Origin: Phylloscopus collybita
Taxonomy: Eukaryota > Chordata > Aves > Passeriformes > Phylloscopidae
NCBI GenBank assembly: GCA_027886175.1
Contig: JAJNNQ010000100.1
Coordinates: 1,899,501-1,963,500 of the forward strand
Reading direction: 5' to 3'
DNA length: 64,000 nt
Positions 42,624 to 53,420 of the stretch are shown piece by piece. A model generated the notes under the pieces. It did no database searches, was not told the DNA's origin, and was given only the letters and a program-made list of their open reading frames with translations. Numbering within the stretch: position 1 is the first letter of the stretch; every line of letters starts with the position of its first letter. A program made the translations under genes and the position numbers.

Positions 42624-44122
42624 CTTGGTCAGGAATTCCAGCTCTCCCAGCAAAGGGTCACATCCCAGCCCTTCCATCCCAGCCCACAAAACTCCCCCAA
42701 GCCAGCCAGGGGTTGGACTTCTGGAGGGACTTCCCTGGGGGAAGGAAGGAGCTGCTGCCCTGGAATAAAAGCTGGAAAAAGACAATTCCATACAAAAGGC
42801 AGCAGTGGGCATCCAGTGCTGCAGAAACCAAACTGGCTCCCAGTGGGATCCTGCTCTCCCCAGAAGTGCAGCATCCCTCCCTCCCTCCCTCCCACACTGC
42901 CCAACTCCCCCCAGGACCACCTGGATGGGGTTCCCTTCCCACCCCACATTCCCAGCCCCCAAAATGCCTCCCCAACAGGAGCCCAGTGCTACTGGGAAAG
43001 CACAGAATTCCATTTATTGCTGCATAAAAACCTCTTGCTGGGATGGAGGGCGAGGAATGGAAACACATCTTCAGCAACCCACGCACTCCAGGCTCCCACT
43101 GGCTGCTCCATCTGGATCCCACCCAGCTGCAAAACTGTCTGGGAGCTCCCAGAGCTCTCCAGGGAGGCCTGACCCCAGGCAGCTCCTTGTCCTGGGTGTT
43201 GGATCAGCACAGCCTGTCCTTCCCTCACCGCCCTGATCCCAATCTCCCAGCCTGTGCTTTCCTCTGCCTCCTCACCCAGTTGTCCCCTCACATTTGTTGG
43301 GGGAGGAGTTCCAGTCCCTGCCTGGCTGCCCCAGGGCTCGTGCCCCTCGCTCCTGGCTCCTCTGAGTCACTTTTTGGCCAGACACAAAGCAAAACTCTGC
43401 TGAATGGACCAGCGAAGCCAAAGCCAGATTTGATGACAAACAAATCATTCATCTGCCGTGACTGAAGTGCGAGGGGAGGGGAAAGGTCCGGGCTCCAAGC
43501 AGAGCCTTTGCCCATTGGAAATGTCCTTCCCACTCCTGGCTGTCACCTCGGGGCCTTGCCCAGCTGGGGAGGGCAGCAGAGACCTTGGGATGCTCAACGT
43601 GGGAGCTTTGGGCTGGAGAGCCTCAGCTCTGGGGGCTCTGAGATGGAGCAGCCCCGGGGGGTTTTGTTGTTGGAAAATCAGACAAATGCTGCCATGGGCT
43701 CCACTGGGAGCAAAGCCCTGGGAGGTTTTCCCTGCTGGAAGGAGCTGAACCTCTCCTTTATCATCCCAGAGGAGGTGGGGATGGAAGAGACCCCTCAGCT
43801 CTGGGCCTCAGTGCACAACCAGGGGACATTTCCACCCTCACTTCACCCCATTTCTGGGTTCTGGCTGACACAGGTGAAAGCAGCTCAGGAAACAACATCC
43901 TAAAAACTGCTAAGAGCTCAGAAATGCACTTGTGGAGTGGGAAGGATTCTCCATGCACATTCCAGGGAGGGAATATTGACCTGGCTTCACTTGAACAACA
44001 TTTCTGTAGGAAATTTCTGTGGGCACAGCAGAGCTGCTGTAGGGAATGGGAGCAGAGAGAACTGGGAACAAGAAGAGGAACTGAACAGGCTGAGACCTGG
44101 GAGGAAACAGCGGAGGAAAAGC
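42624..44122. other. Intergenic, no gene recognised
   Basis: Unique GC-moderate sequence with a small (CCCT)n at 42870-42893. No exon-like segment identified. Confidence 0.5.
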
Positions 44123-44196
44123 GGAGAAAAAAGGGAAGAAAAAGGAGGGAAAAAGGGGGAAAAGGAGGGAAAAAGGGGGGGAAAAGGGGAGGAAAA
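44123..44196 (+). repeat. 74-base pure purine tract
   Basis: Uninterrupted A/G run on the plus strand with clustered G4-G7 runs (GGGAAAAAGGGGG type). It could form triplex or G-rich secondary structures. Confidence 0.92.
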
Positions 44197-44840
44197 TGGG
44201 AGATGTTGCTGCAGATGGCAGGAGCAGGAACAACCACTGGCACATGCTGTCATCCAGCTCTGCTTGGAGCTGGTTGGGTTTTATTTTGCCAGGAGTTAAG
44301 AGGACAAAAGCAGAACTCAGAGCAGTGCAACAGAGCAAAGCCTTGCCCCAAGGCTGAGGAGCAGACAAAGCCCTGGAGCCCGAGGGCAATTCCCAGGGAA
44401 TCTCTGTTTGGAGAGCAGGGATTGGTGGCACTGGCAGCTGCCACTGCTGCAGCCCCACGAGGATCCGAGGGGATCAAAGATCCATCCATCCCAAACTCCT
44501 GCAAAACCTGCTCAGCAGCCCTGGGCTTCTCTTCCAGGAGGTTCCTGGCAAACACTCGGAGGCAGGAACGGAGGGTGGAAGCCAGGGTGGGCTCTGGATG
44601 AGCTGGAGATTGTTTTTTATGGGTTTTCTGTGGTGTTGAAAGAAACCCCTCATTCCCCATGACCTGGGAGCTCTGGGAGTGCAACGGGGTCACGCTGGAG
44701 CTCTGGAGCTCATTAAATCCCAGCACTGAGGAGTTGGAGAGAGCTCCCTGAGCTTTATTGGGGATGTCAGCACCACCTCGGGGGCTGCTCACTGCCCTGC
44801 CCTGCCTGCAGCACTCCCTGAGGCTCTCTGAGAAGCCCAG
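44197..44840. other. Intergenic, no gene recognised
   Basis: Unique sequence; the 222-aa minus frame 44250-44918 overlaps the start of the minisatellite and is unlike known proteins. Confidence 0.5.
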
Positions 44841-45423
44841 GCTGGAAATGGGATGGGTTCTCCACACCACCAATCCCTCAGGGCTGTGCCCAGGCTGGAA
44901 ATGGGATGGGTTCTCCACATCACCAGTCCCTCAGGGTGGTGCCCAGGCTGGAAATGGGATGGGTTCTCCACACCACCAGTCCCTCAGGGTTGTGCCCAGG
45001 CTGGAAATGGGATGGGTTCTCCACATCACCAGTCCCTCAGGGTGGTGCCCAGGCTGGAAATGGGATGGGTTCTCCACACCACCAGTCCCTCAGGGTGGTG
45101 CCCAGGCTGGAAATGGGATGGGTTCTCCACACCACCAGTCCCTCAGGGTGGTGCCCAGGCTGGAAATGGGATGGGTTCTCCACATCACCAATCCCTCAGG
45201 GTTGTGCCCAGGCTGGAAATGGGATGGGTTCTCCTCACAACCAATCCCTCAGGGTTGTGCCCAGGCTGGAAATGGGATGGGTTCTCCTCACAACCAATCC
45301 CTCAGGGTTGTGCCCAGGCTGGAAATGGGATGGGTTCTCCTCACAACCAATCCCTCAGGGTGATGCCCAGGCTGGAAATGGGATGGGTTCTCCCCACCAC
45401 CAATCCCTCAGGGTTGTGCCCAG
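44841..45423. repeat. Minisatellite, exactly 53-bp unit x 11
   Basis: GCTGGAAATGGGATGGGTTC starts at 44841, 44894, 44947 and then every 53 bp to 45371, with no length change in eleven units. Each unit ends CCCTCAGGG..GTGCCCAG. Variation is confined to a few positions: early units read CTCCACAYCACC, units 8-10 read CTCCTCACAACC, and the last reads CTCCCCACCACC. The unit has no stop codon in any plus frame, so all three frames stay open (201, 206 and 268 aa). Confidence 0.98.
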
Positions 45424-48400
45424 GCTCCCTGTGCTGGCACCAGGAGGGCAGAGCTGGCACATCCCGGGCATGATCCCAAAGGGAAGGGAATGGCTGCTGG
45501 GAGAGGGCAGAGGGGGGCACTTAGAAGGAATTGGCCTCGGTGATTCACCAAAAAACCGAGGTTTTGCATTAAAACCTGGGCCCAGCCCCTTGGATCCACA
45601 GCTCCTTTCCCAGGGGGCACAAAAGGAGCCTGTGGCACACACCAGGCTGCTCCACAGGATCCATCTGCCCTGCTTTATCCCAGAAATCCTTCCCTGCATT
45701 TCCACTTGCTGAAAGCAAACGATTTCCCAGATGGCCCCAAAGAGAGGAGCACAAAATCCAACCCATTGCTTGGACAGAGAGCTGGAGCTGCCCCTTCCCT
45801 CAGCTCCCCCGTGTCACCTCCTGCTCTGGGACGGGCCAGGCCTGGACAGAGACAACTGCAGCAGGGAAAAGCCAAAGGAATCCCCCCAGTTGTGTCCTGC
45901 TGAGGGGGGCTGGTGTGAAAGGGGCACCCAGAGGGAGCAGCTGCTCCCCTGAGGGTGGTGCTGCTCAAACCCCGCTGGCTCCCCGTGCAGAGCTCTGTGC
46001 TTGCACCCTCGCTGTTATCCCAAAAGATCCCAAAGTGTGCTCACTCTGGAGCCATTCCCACCATCCTGGCCATCAGGGAGAGCTTGTGCCCATCCCAATC
46101 CAGCTCCACAAGGCAGGGCAGAGGCCCCTGGAGCCTCCCACTGATTGTAATTAATGATTTTTAATCAGTTAACAGCGCTCCCCTTAACTCCATCCTCTTC
46201 CTTTGGAAGCCCACAGGTACCAACTCCCTCTGGAATGCCCCAGTGCCGTTGTGTGGAAGGGAAAAAGGAATAAAAAGTGGAGAATCTCAGGGGGTGATGG
46301 ATTTATCATCTGCTCCTGCTCACGGGATGAACCCGTCACGAGACGGGGGAAGAACCGGCCTTGGAGAGGCCAAGCTGGAGATTTCCCCAAATCCCTGAGG
46401 AAAACAACTCTCTGCTGATCCCAGAGGCTCCAGGCCAGCCCTGAATATCCATTAGGCTGGGGAGCAGCCAAGGCTCAGCTCCAGGCCTCTGCTTTCCCTC
46501 TCTCTGTTGGTCCCGTGCTCGTTTCCAGGGGCTCTGTGGCAAAGTCACGTCCAAAGGCCACGGGGCCACCACAACCTCCAAGGCACCAAATTTTAAAGTC
46601 TCCAGGAGAAAGAAGCTGTTGAACCCCTCCAGCACATCCCCCTCAGCCCTGTGGCAGCTGTGGAGATCTCCCAAAGCAGGAATTCCCCAGCAGAGCAGAC
46701 CACACAGATGGAACCAGCTGGAAAAAAAAGGGCCTGGGTTTTTCAGATCTCTCCATTTTTCGGGGTTTTTTTTTAATATCTCTCCATTTTTTTTTCTGGT
46801 GTTGCTTTAACCTGCAGACAGTAACTCGAGGAGGTGCTGCTCATCTCCTAAAGTTCCCTCCTGCCCAACCTTAAATGACATCCAGGGAGACACAGAAACC
46901 CCTCTGAGCTCCCTCTTGGCACCACCACAAAGCACAGCAGCCAAGGTGTGAAGCCCCCAAAGGTGCCAGACAGGTCTGACACCCTCAGTGTCCCCAAACT
47001 CTCCTTTTTCACCCGAAACCTGAGTTCAGTTTTGAGGCAGCAGTTGCATAAGCACTTCTGCATGTGGTTAAGTTGTAAAACTTGGCCCAAGGTTTCCCTC
47101 ACTACGGTTGAAGTGTTATTTTAGGGGGGAGGGAGGTTGTAGACACTGAAAATCCAGACCTACCCAAGCTTCAAATAAGTCTCTTTCTTTTTTTTCTTTC
47201 TTTTTTTTTTTTTTTTTTTGTCCTGCAGACTGAAATTCCTGGAGTTTAAATCCCTGCTCTTTTTTTTTTTTTTTGGAATAGCACCTGGGAGAAGATTTAA
47301 CCCCCTGAACAAGCACTCCCTTTAAAAAAAAAAGGAAGTCTATTAGTCCTGTTCTTTAGAGGAATATAAAGGTATTATTAACAGCATTGGGGATTATTAA
47401 AAAGTGGGGAAAGCAAATTAAAAACGAATCCTGTCCTCACCATTTCCTGCCTTTTTGTGCTTTTCCTACCCTGGGGTGGGAGGTGCTGCACCAGAGGGGA
47501 GGGATGGATGGGAAAGGCTTTCAAGTGCCTTCCCTGCCTTGGATTTTCCTTTCCTGCTTCACTTCCCTGTCTCCACAGGCTGGAGAGGGAAACCCTGGGA
47601 GTTCCCAGAGCCAAAATGATTTGGGGTTTTCTCCTCCTCACCCCTTAATTTGCATGAAATCCTCCTTTTTTTCTGCACTGCACCTTCTAAAATATTGTGG
47701 ATAAAACAGGAAATGAGAGAAAAATCCAAACTCTGGTGAACTGAGTGCAGCCCTTGAGCAAGGAAATCCCAGCCCTGGGAGGAGACTCAGGGAATCCCCT
47801 CATTCCTGGCTGAAACCTGACCTTTAACCTGGGATTAAACACAATCAACATGAGCTCATCAGCAAACTTGAACAGGAGAGTAATTAACAGCCAGCTCTGG
47901 AGTTGCTCTTTCTCACCCTGTCCTTGGTGATGATGTTAATTTATACAAATTCCAGTCATTAGGAAAAAAAAATAATTATTTCTCAAGCAAGGTGCAAACA
48001 AACCCAGACTCCTCTTCCATCCAGAATGGTGGAGAGAGAATAAATTAGGGAAAATACAGATTCCTCTGCTTGCCTTGCTTTTGGAAACACTTTTCCATAC
48101 CCTTGAGAGGTTCCTTGCAGGGGACATTTATCCTCCAGAATAATTTCCCATCCTGCTGCAGTTCCAATGGTTTTTAAAAGGATGCACCAGAAAATCCACT
48201 AACCTTGAGGCCCTGGGGGCTGAGAGCTCTGCAGATCTCTCACTCCTGAAGGAGGTTCCTGAAGGGAATCCTGTTTTTCCACGTGGAACAGCACAAATTC
48301 CTGGGGAGAGGGATCAGAATTGGGTTGTGTGTTCATTTGGTGTGTCTGGGACAAACATTCCATCAGTGAAGGAGGGTTTGGAAAAGGTGGGAACAGATTT

Positions 48401-48926
48401 CTGTTAAATTCTCCAGGATTTGCCCTGGGATGTTGTTTTCAAGGCACGGATTTCACGAGAGCAGAGAGGTGAGCACAAAACCTCCTTGGAGCAGCCCCAG
48501 GTGCCACCGACTGACGATGGTTCCTCATCTCCACCCTTGGGAAAACAAGGATTTCCAGGGCAGGTGCCATTCCCTTGGGAATGTCCCATCTGGGGGAGCT
48601 GGTGTCACCCTGTGTCACCCACAGGGACACCCCAGAGTGGCCCTGCTGCAGCCACAGCTCCTCTGCAAACCTGGTCTGGAGCTGTTCTGGAGGTGCCTGA
48701 GCAGCCTCTGATCACCCAGGGCAGGGACAGGCCTCAGTGCAGGTGTCCCTGCAGGGATTCAGCTCAGATTCTCCAGGAAAATCCCTCTGTTGGGAGTCAG
48801 GAAGCTCAGGCCTGGCCAGCCCTGAGTTTCCCTGTCTCTCCTGGAATATTGGGCAGATTTAAGCGACTGCAGGTGGTGATTTGGGGAAAAAAAGGAAAGA
48901 GTTGTTATCAATCCTATCCCTTTCCT
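45424..48926. other. Intergenic, no gene recognised
   Basis: About 3.5 kb of unique sequence. T runs lie at about 46764-46772, 47199-47219 and 47261-47274; AT-rich bits near 46150-46170 and 47930-47980. No CR1, SINE or exon-like segment seen. Confidence 0.5.
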
Positions 48927-49010
48927 CCTGGGAGGATGGGGAAGCCCTGGAATGGATTTCCCAGAGAAGCTGTGGCTGCCCCTGGATCCCTGGAAGTGCC
49001 CAAGGCCAGG
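48927..49010 (+). mobile_element. CR1 LINE fragment, 3'-interrupted
   Basis: GGAGGATGGGGAAGCCCTGG, CCCAGAGAAGCTGTGGCTGC and GGAAGTGCCCAAGGCCAGG match the CR1 tail, but the sequence then departs (TGAGCCCTGCCC) instead of continuing to the terminus. The last 90 bp or so of the element are missing, by deletion or rearrangement. Confidence 0.88.
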
Positions 49011-50261
49011 TGAGCCCTGCCCACGAGCTCAGGGGTGGGTGAGCAGCAGTGGCACCGCGTCCTGTGCGGAGGGGACAGCAAGGACTGGAACTGTCATTGC
49101 CCAGAGCCCCTTGAATTCCACAAGTCAGGAGATCCAAGGTCAGTCTGAAGGGAGGAATGAGCTGGTTTCCATCTTTCCAAGGGTCCCAAAAAGCAGAGAG
49201 CTGGATGAGAGCCACGCATGGCTCCTCCACACTGGCAATTACGAGTTCCTCATTAAGACCTTTGCTGAAAGAAATGTCATTTAGGCACCGGTGTGGCTCT
49301 GCCCAGGGACAAAACACAGCAAGAGCAGCGTGGAGCCTTTATCTCCCCACTCTCCCATCCATTTTCCTGCTCTTTCAGCACCCACCTCCCTGGCTGGGAT
49401 CTGCTTTGATGGTTTGTTGGTGCAGGGTGTAATTAGCACTAATAATTTCTCCACCCCAGGACTATTAGGCACGTCTGGGAAGTGATTTCCCACCCCTCAG
49501 AGACCCTGCAACTGGATACCTCGTGTGCTAGCCCCTGGATTTCCTCCACTGCAGCATATCCCCCAGGCCTTGAGGAAATTAGCAATCCAAACAAATTCTG
49601 CTGGGGTTTCAAAGATGAATTCTTGTCATAACACTGCCCTGAGATTGGATTTGGGGCTGGAGCTCTCTGCAAAGGCAGGAAAATGTCCCAGACAAAGAGA
49701 GATCTGCCCACACTCCAGCTCAGAGATTTGTAGTAGTTTTGTGACCCCCTTCCCTGCACTGATTACTCAGATTATTTCTGTCTCAGCACAAGCTCAGTCA
49801 CCTTTCCTTATCCAGAAACTCCTCCTTTCCAACCAGTTCTGGAGAAAAATGAAAAGCGAGCGGATTAAAAATAGCAGAGGGGGAAAAAAAAAAAAAAAAA
49901 ACAAACAACCAACAAAACCCAAGCCCAACTCGCTATCTTGCACTGACTTTTTGCTTCTGGCACTTGCAGAGCTGTTCCTTGTTTTGTTTGCTTTATTTCT
50001 TGCCTTTTTGTCTCCCCTTTCCCAAGAGAGAGCTGCAGAGGTCAGACGCTGCCACGCTCCGTGTGTCCCGCGGCAGGAGCTGCCCCGGCTCTTGGCAGGC
50101 TCAGGAACCAGACAATTCCTGAGGAGAGGTCCCAGGCCAGGCTGGGGAAGAGCAGCAGGACATGGGAATGCTGAGCCATGGGCTGAGAGCAGCACAGCAG
50201 CCAAATCCTCAGCCCGGGGCTGAGCACTGAGGGAAGGGGAACATCCACGGGCCAGTGGGAA
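49011..50261. other. Intergenic, no gene recognised
   Basis: Unique sequence with an A run then A/C tract at 49885-49927. The 232-aa plus frame (49525-50223) does not resemble a known protein. Confidence 0.5.
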
Positions 50262-51545
50262 AGGGCTGGCTGAGGGAAAAAAAGGGGATTTTATGGCTGG
50301 GTTGAAAGGGATGGATGAGGGAAAAGAGGGGATTTTGTATCTGGGTTAAAAGGGATGGATGAGGGAAAAGAGGGAATTTTGTATCTGGGTTAAAAGAACG
50401 AGGGATGGATGAGGGATGGACGAGGGAAAAGAGGGAATTTTGTATCTGGGTTAAAAGAAGTGGCTGAGAGAAAAGTGGGGATTTTATGTCAGGGTTGAAA
50501 GAGATGGGTGAGGAAGAAGAGTAGATTTTATGGCTGGGTTAAAAGAGGTAGATGAGGGAAAAGAGGGGATTTTAAAACTGGGTTAAAAGAGGTGGATGAG
50601 GGAAAAGTGCGGATTTTATGTCTGGGTTAAAAGGGATGGGTGAGGGAAAAGAGTGGATTTTAAAACTGGGTTAAAAGAGGTGGATGAGGGAAAAATGGAT
50701 TTTATATCTGGGTTAAAAGAAGTGGCTGAGAGAAAAGTGGGGATTTTATGTCAGGGTTAAAAGAGGTGGATGAAGAAAAAGAATGGATTTTAGACCTGGT
50801 TTAAAAGAGGTGGCTGAGAGAAAAGTGGGGATTTTATGTCAGGGTTTAAAGGGATGGGTGAGGAAGAAGAGTAGATTTTATGTCTGGGTTAAAAGAGGTG
50901 GATGAGGGAAAAATGGATTTTATATCTGGGTTAAAAGAAGTGGCTGAGAGAAAAGTGGGGATTTTACATCTGGGTTGAAAGGGATGGCTGAGGAAAAAGA
51001 GTGGATTTTATGTCTGGGTTAAAAGGGGTAGATGAGGGAAAAGAGGGGATTTTAAAACTGGGTTAAAAGAGGTGGATGAGGAAAAAGAATGGATTTTATG
51101 TCTGGTTTAAAAGAAGTGGCTGAGAAAAAAGTGGGGATTTTGTGTCTGGGTTGAAAGGGATGGGTGAGGAAAAAGAGTGGATTTTTTTATCTGGGTTAAA
51201 GGGGATGGGTGAGGGAGAAGTGTAGATTTTATATCTGGGTTAAAAGAGGTGGATGAGGAAAAACAGGTGATTTTGTGTCTGGTTGAAAAGAAGTGGCTGA
51301 GGAAAAAGAGTGGATTTTATGGCTGGATTAGAAGAGGTGGATGAGGAAAAAGTGGATTTTCTGTCTGGGTTAAAAGGGATGGGTGAGGGAGAAGAGTGGA
51401 TTTTATGTCTGGGTTAAAAGAGGTGGATGAAGAAAAAGAATGGATTTTAGACCTGGTTTAAAAGAGGTGGCTGAGGAAAAAGTGGATTTTCTGTCTGGGT
51501 TTAAGAGAGATGCCTGAGGGAAAAGAGTGGATTTTAAACCTTGGT
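50262..51545. repeat. Minisatellite, about 44-bp unit x about 29
   Basis: Largest array in the window. The consensus unit is GGATTTTATGTCTGGGTTAA followed by AAGAGGTGGATGAGGGAAAA and GAGT, spaced 41-46 bp. The plus strand is very poor in C (roughly two per unit) and rich in G. Unit variants recur in blocks: a stretch of about 57 bp at 50761 reappears unchanged at about 51418, and a two-unit block at about 50460 reappears at about 50811. This shows growth by copying multi-unit segments. Confidence 0.97.
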
Positions 51546-51768
51546 TCTGTGTGGAAGCAAATCCTCCAAGTGTCTGGGGAGTGAAAAGGAGCTCAGCTCT
51601 TCCACAGAGACAAAACCAAATTAAAGAGCTCCTGGGCAAGGAAGAGGTGTGAAGCTGAGAATAAATAACCTGCCCCAGGTGGGGAAAGGGAAGTGCAGAG
51701 TTCAGCCATCATTGCTGGAGGCCTTTAGAGCTTCCAGAGTGTTTTAGTCCCAGCTGGATCACAGCCAT
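51546..51768. other. Intergenic
   Basis: Short unique stretch between the array and two CR1 tails; nothing recognisable. Confidence 0.45.
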
Positions 51769-51850
51769 GGAATCATGGAATGGTTTGGGTTGGAAGGGAC
51801 CTCAAAGTTCACCTCATTCCAGGATCTGCCATGAGCAGGGAGCTTTTCAC
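51769..51850 (-). mobile_element. CR1 LINE 3'-end fragment (type 1)
   Basis: The plus strand has GGAATCATGGAATGGTTTGG, GTTGGAAGGGACCTCAAAGT and ATCTGCCATGAGCAGGGAGC. It has a near-consensus terminus, so it is probably one of the younger copies here. It stops where a second CR1 tail of another type begins. Confidence 0.93.
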
Positions 51851-51852
51851 TA

Positions 51853-51990
51853 CAGAATCATGGAATATCCTGGGTTGGATCCATCAGGATCATCAGTCCA
51901 GCCCCTGGCTCTGCTCAGGACACCCCAATAATTCCAACCTGTGCCCCAGGGTTTTGTCCCAACACTCCTTGAGCTCAGTCAGCAAGGATT
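51853..51990 (-). mobile_element. CR1 LINE 3'-end fragment (type 2)
   Basis: ACAGAATCATGGAATATCCT, GGGTTGGATCCATCAGGATC, 'CAGTCCAGCCCCTGGCTCTG', AGGACACCCCAATAATTCCA and CACTCCTTGAGCTC identify a CR1 subfamily ending ...GGATATTCCATGATTCTGT on the sense strand, different from the adjacent copy. Same orientation. Confidence 0.9.
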
Positions 51991-52952
51991 GTTAAAACTC
52001 TGTGTCCACATCCCTCAGCCTGAGCCCCTTTTCCAGCTGTGCTGGTGAAAAACATTGGAAGAATTCAGTTTCCATGTTTTTGGTGGGGCAGAGAGGGGGG
52101 AATTCCGTGCTCTGGGAAGTGATGGACACCAATATCCATGTTGGGAGCCCCGGGAATGACACAAACCCCCACAGGACAGGCTGGATCTGGGTCTCTGATC
52201 TCCCACCAAGGGCCCTCTCGATGGAAAAGGATCTCCAGCAGGAGCTGGAATCCCAAAATGCAGTGTCCATGACTTCTGAGATAGAACTGAAACACTTCTG
52301 GTTTATCCATGAGTGAAACAGGAGCAGGGAATGCAGATAAAAAGGGAATTCAGTTAATTGAGGGGAAGCTTGCAGAGCTTGAAGGGAAAATTCGGTTCTG
52401 GGAACACACGAAATGAAATCAAACCAAATTGAAAGTGGGTTTTTTAAACAGGAGAATGGACCTAGAAGGACTTAGAGAATTGCAAATGATGAGAAGAGAC
52501 ACCAAAATCATGGGAACAGGGAATTTGGAGGCCTGCACTTCATCCCTTGCCCTCTGAAGGGTGAACAAGGTGAGAGTTTGGTTCAAGGAGCCAAAATCTC
52601 ATCCCAGAGTTCTGGGAGGAGTTCAGAGCTGGCCTTGGCTTCGCCTCCCTGCCATAAACCAAGGGAATTTCAAACCCAGGAGGAAAAGAGGCAGCAAGTG
52701 CAAAAGAAATCCCAAATTTCTGTGCAGCAGCCGTTTCTAGCAGGAGGGTGACTCAGTCTGGCCCTGCCAGGAGGGCCCAGAGCAGCCTCCAGCAAATCCC
52801 CACTGGAAACTGGGAAAAGCCTCTGCACACTGGATATAAATATGGATATAAATAGACATTTTCCAGACACATGAGGACAGGAGCTCAGACTTGCTGGACA
52901 GACATTGCCCCACAATGCAGGACTGCCATTTTTTTCTTTTAATTTTTTAAAA
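51991..52952. other. Intergenic, no gene recognised
   Basis: Unique sequence. The first 60 bp may be a decayed extension of the type 2 CR1 copy. Nothing else recognised. Confidence 0.45.
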
Positions 52953-53090
52953 TTCTTCTTCTTCTTCTTCTTCTTCTTCTTCTTCTTCTTCTTCTTCTTC
53001 TTCTTCTTCTTCTTCTTCTTCTTCTTCTTCTTCCTCCTCCTCTTCTTCTTCCTCTTCCTCTTCCTCTTCTTCCTCTTCCTATTCTTCTTC
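52953..53090. repeat. (TTC)27 microsatellite with degenerate tail
   Basis: About 27 uninterrupted TTC units (52953-53033), followed by TCC/TTCCTC variants to about 53090. The complement is GAA, a triplex-forming repeat. Confidence 0.97.
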
Positions 53091-53195
53091 CTTAGAAACT
53101 GAATTTATTTAGGGCAAATATTAAGAACTAAAATCATGGAGGACAGGGAAGAGCTCGGAATGTGCTCCAGGGTTCTTTGCTCTCATCCTTTGGGG

Positions 53196-53420
53196 TGTTG
53201 GTTACTGCAGGTCTCCCTGTGTTGATGAGGACTCAGCAGGCTGAAGAGGTAAAAAAGGGTTTATTTCAGCAGCTCAGTTGGTTTGAGCTGCTCTTCAAGG
53301 CACGGGGAAGTTTTTAAAGCAGGGCAAAAAGCAGAACAAGGTTTCTCGTGTGTAACTCGAGCCTTGGGTTTATTCAGTGTCGTAATTCTGAGGTAATTAG
53401 GTTTAATCTTAGCATAATTA
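53196..53420 (-). mobile_element. Candidate LTR fragment
   Basis: On the minus strand there is GCTTTAAAAACTTCCCCGTG (TATA-like), then GCTGCTGAAATAAACCCTTT, a poly(A) signal followed by TTTTACCTCTTCAGCC, then a pyrimidine-containing end finishing in AACCAACA. A promoter-like box, poly(A) signal within about 70 bp and a ...CA end are LTR-like. No target-site duplication, 5' TG boundary or internal region was established. Confidence 0.35.

Noticed and set aside
41973..43013. 346-aa minus-strand open frame, the longest not made by tandem repeats
   Set aside because: It contains no family motif I know, and it overlaps a dispersed repeat copy and opposing open frames. Such lengths occur by chance in stop-poor GC-rich bird DNA.
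44758..45712. Long plus-strand open frames (201, 206 and 268 aa) with repeats of a Trp/Met/Gly-rich peptide
   Set aside because: They exist in all three frames only because the 53-bp unit has no stop codon. There is no flanking coding sequence, and differences between units are not synonymous-biased to the eye.
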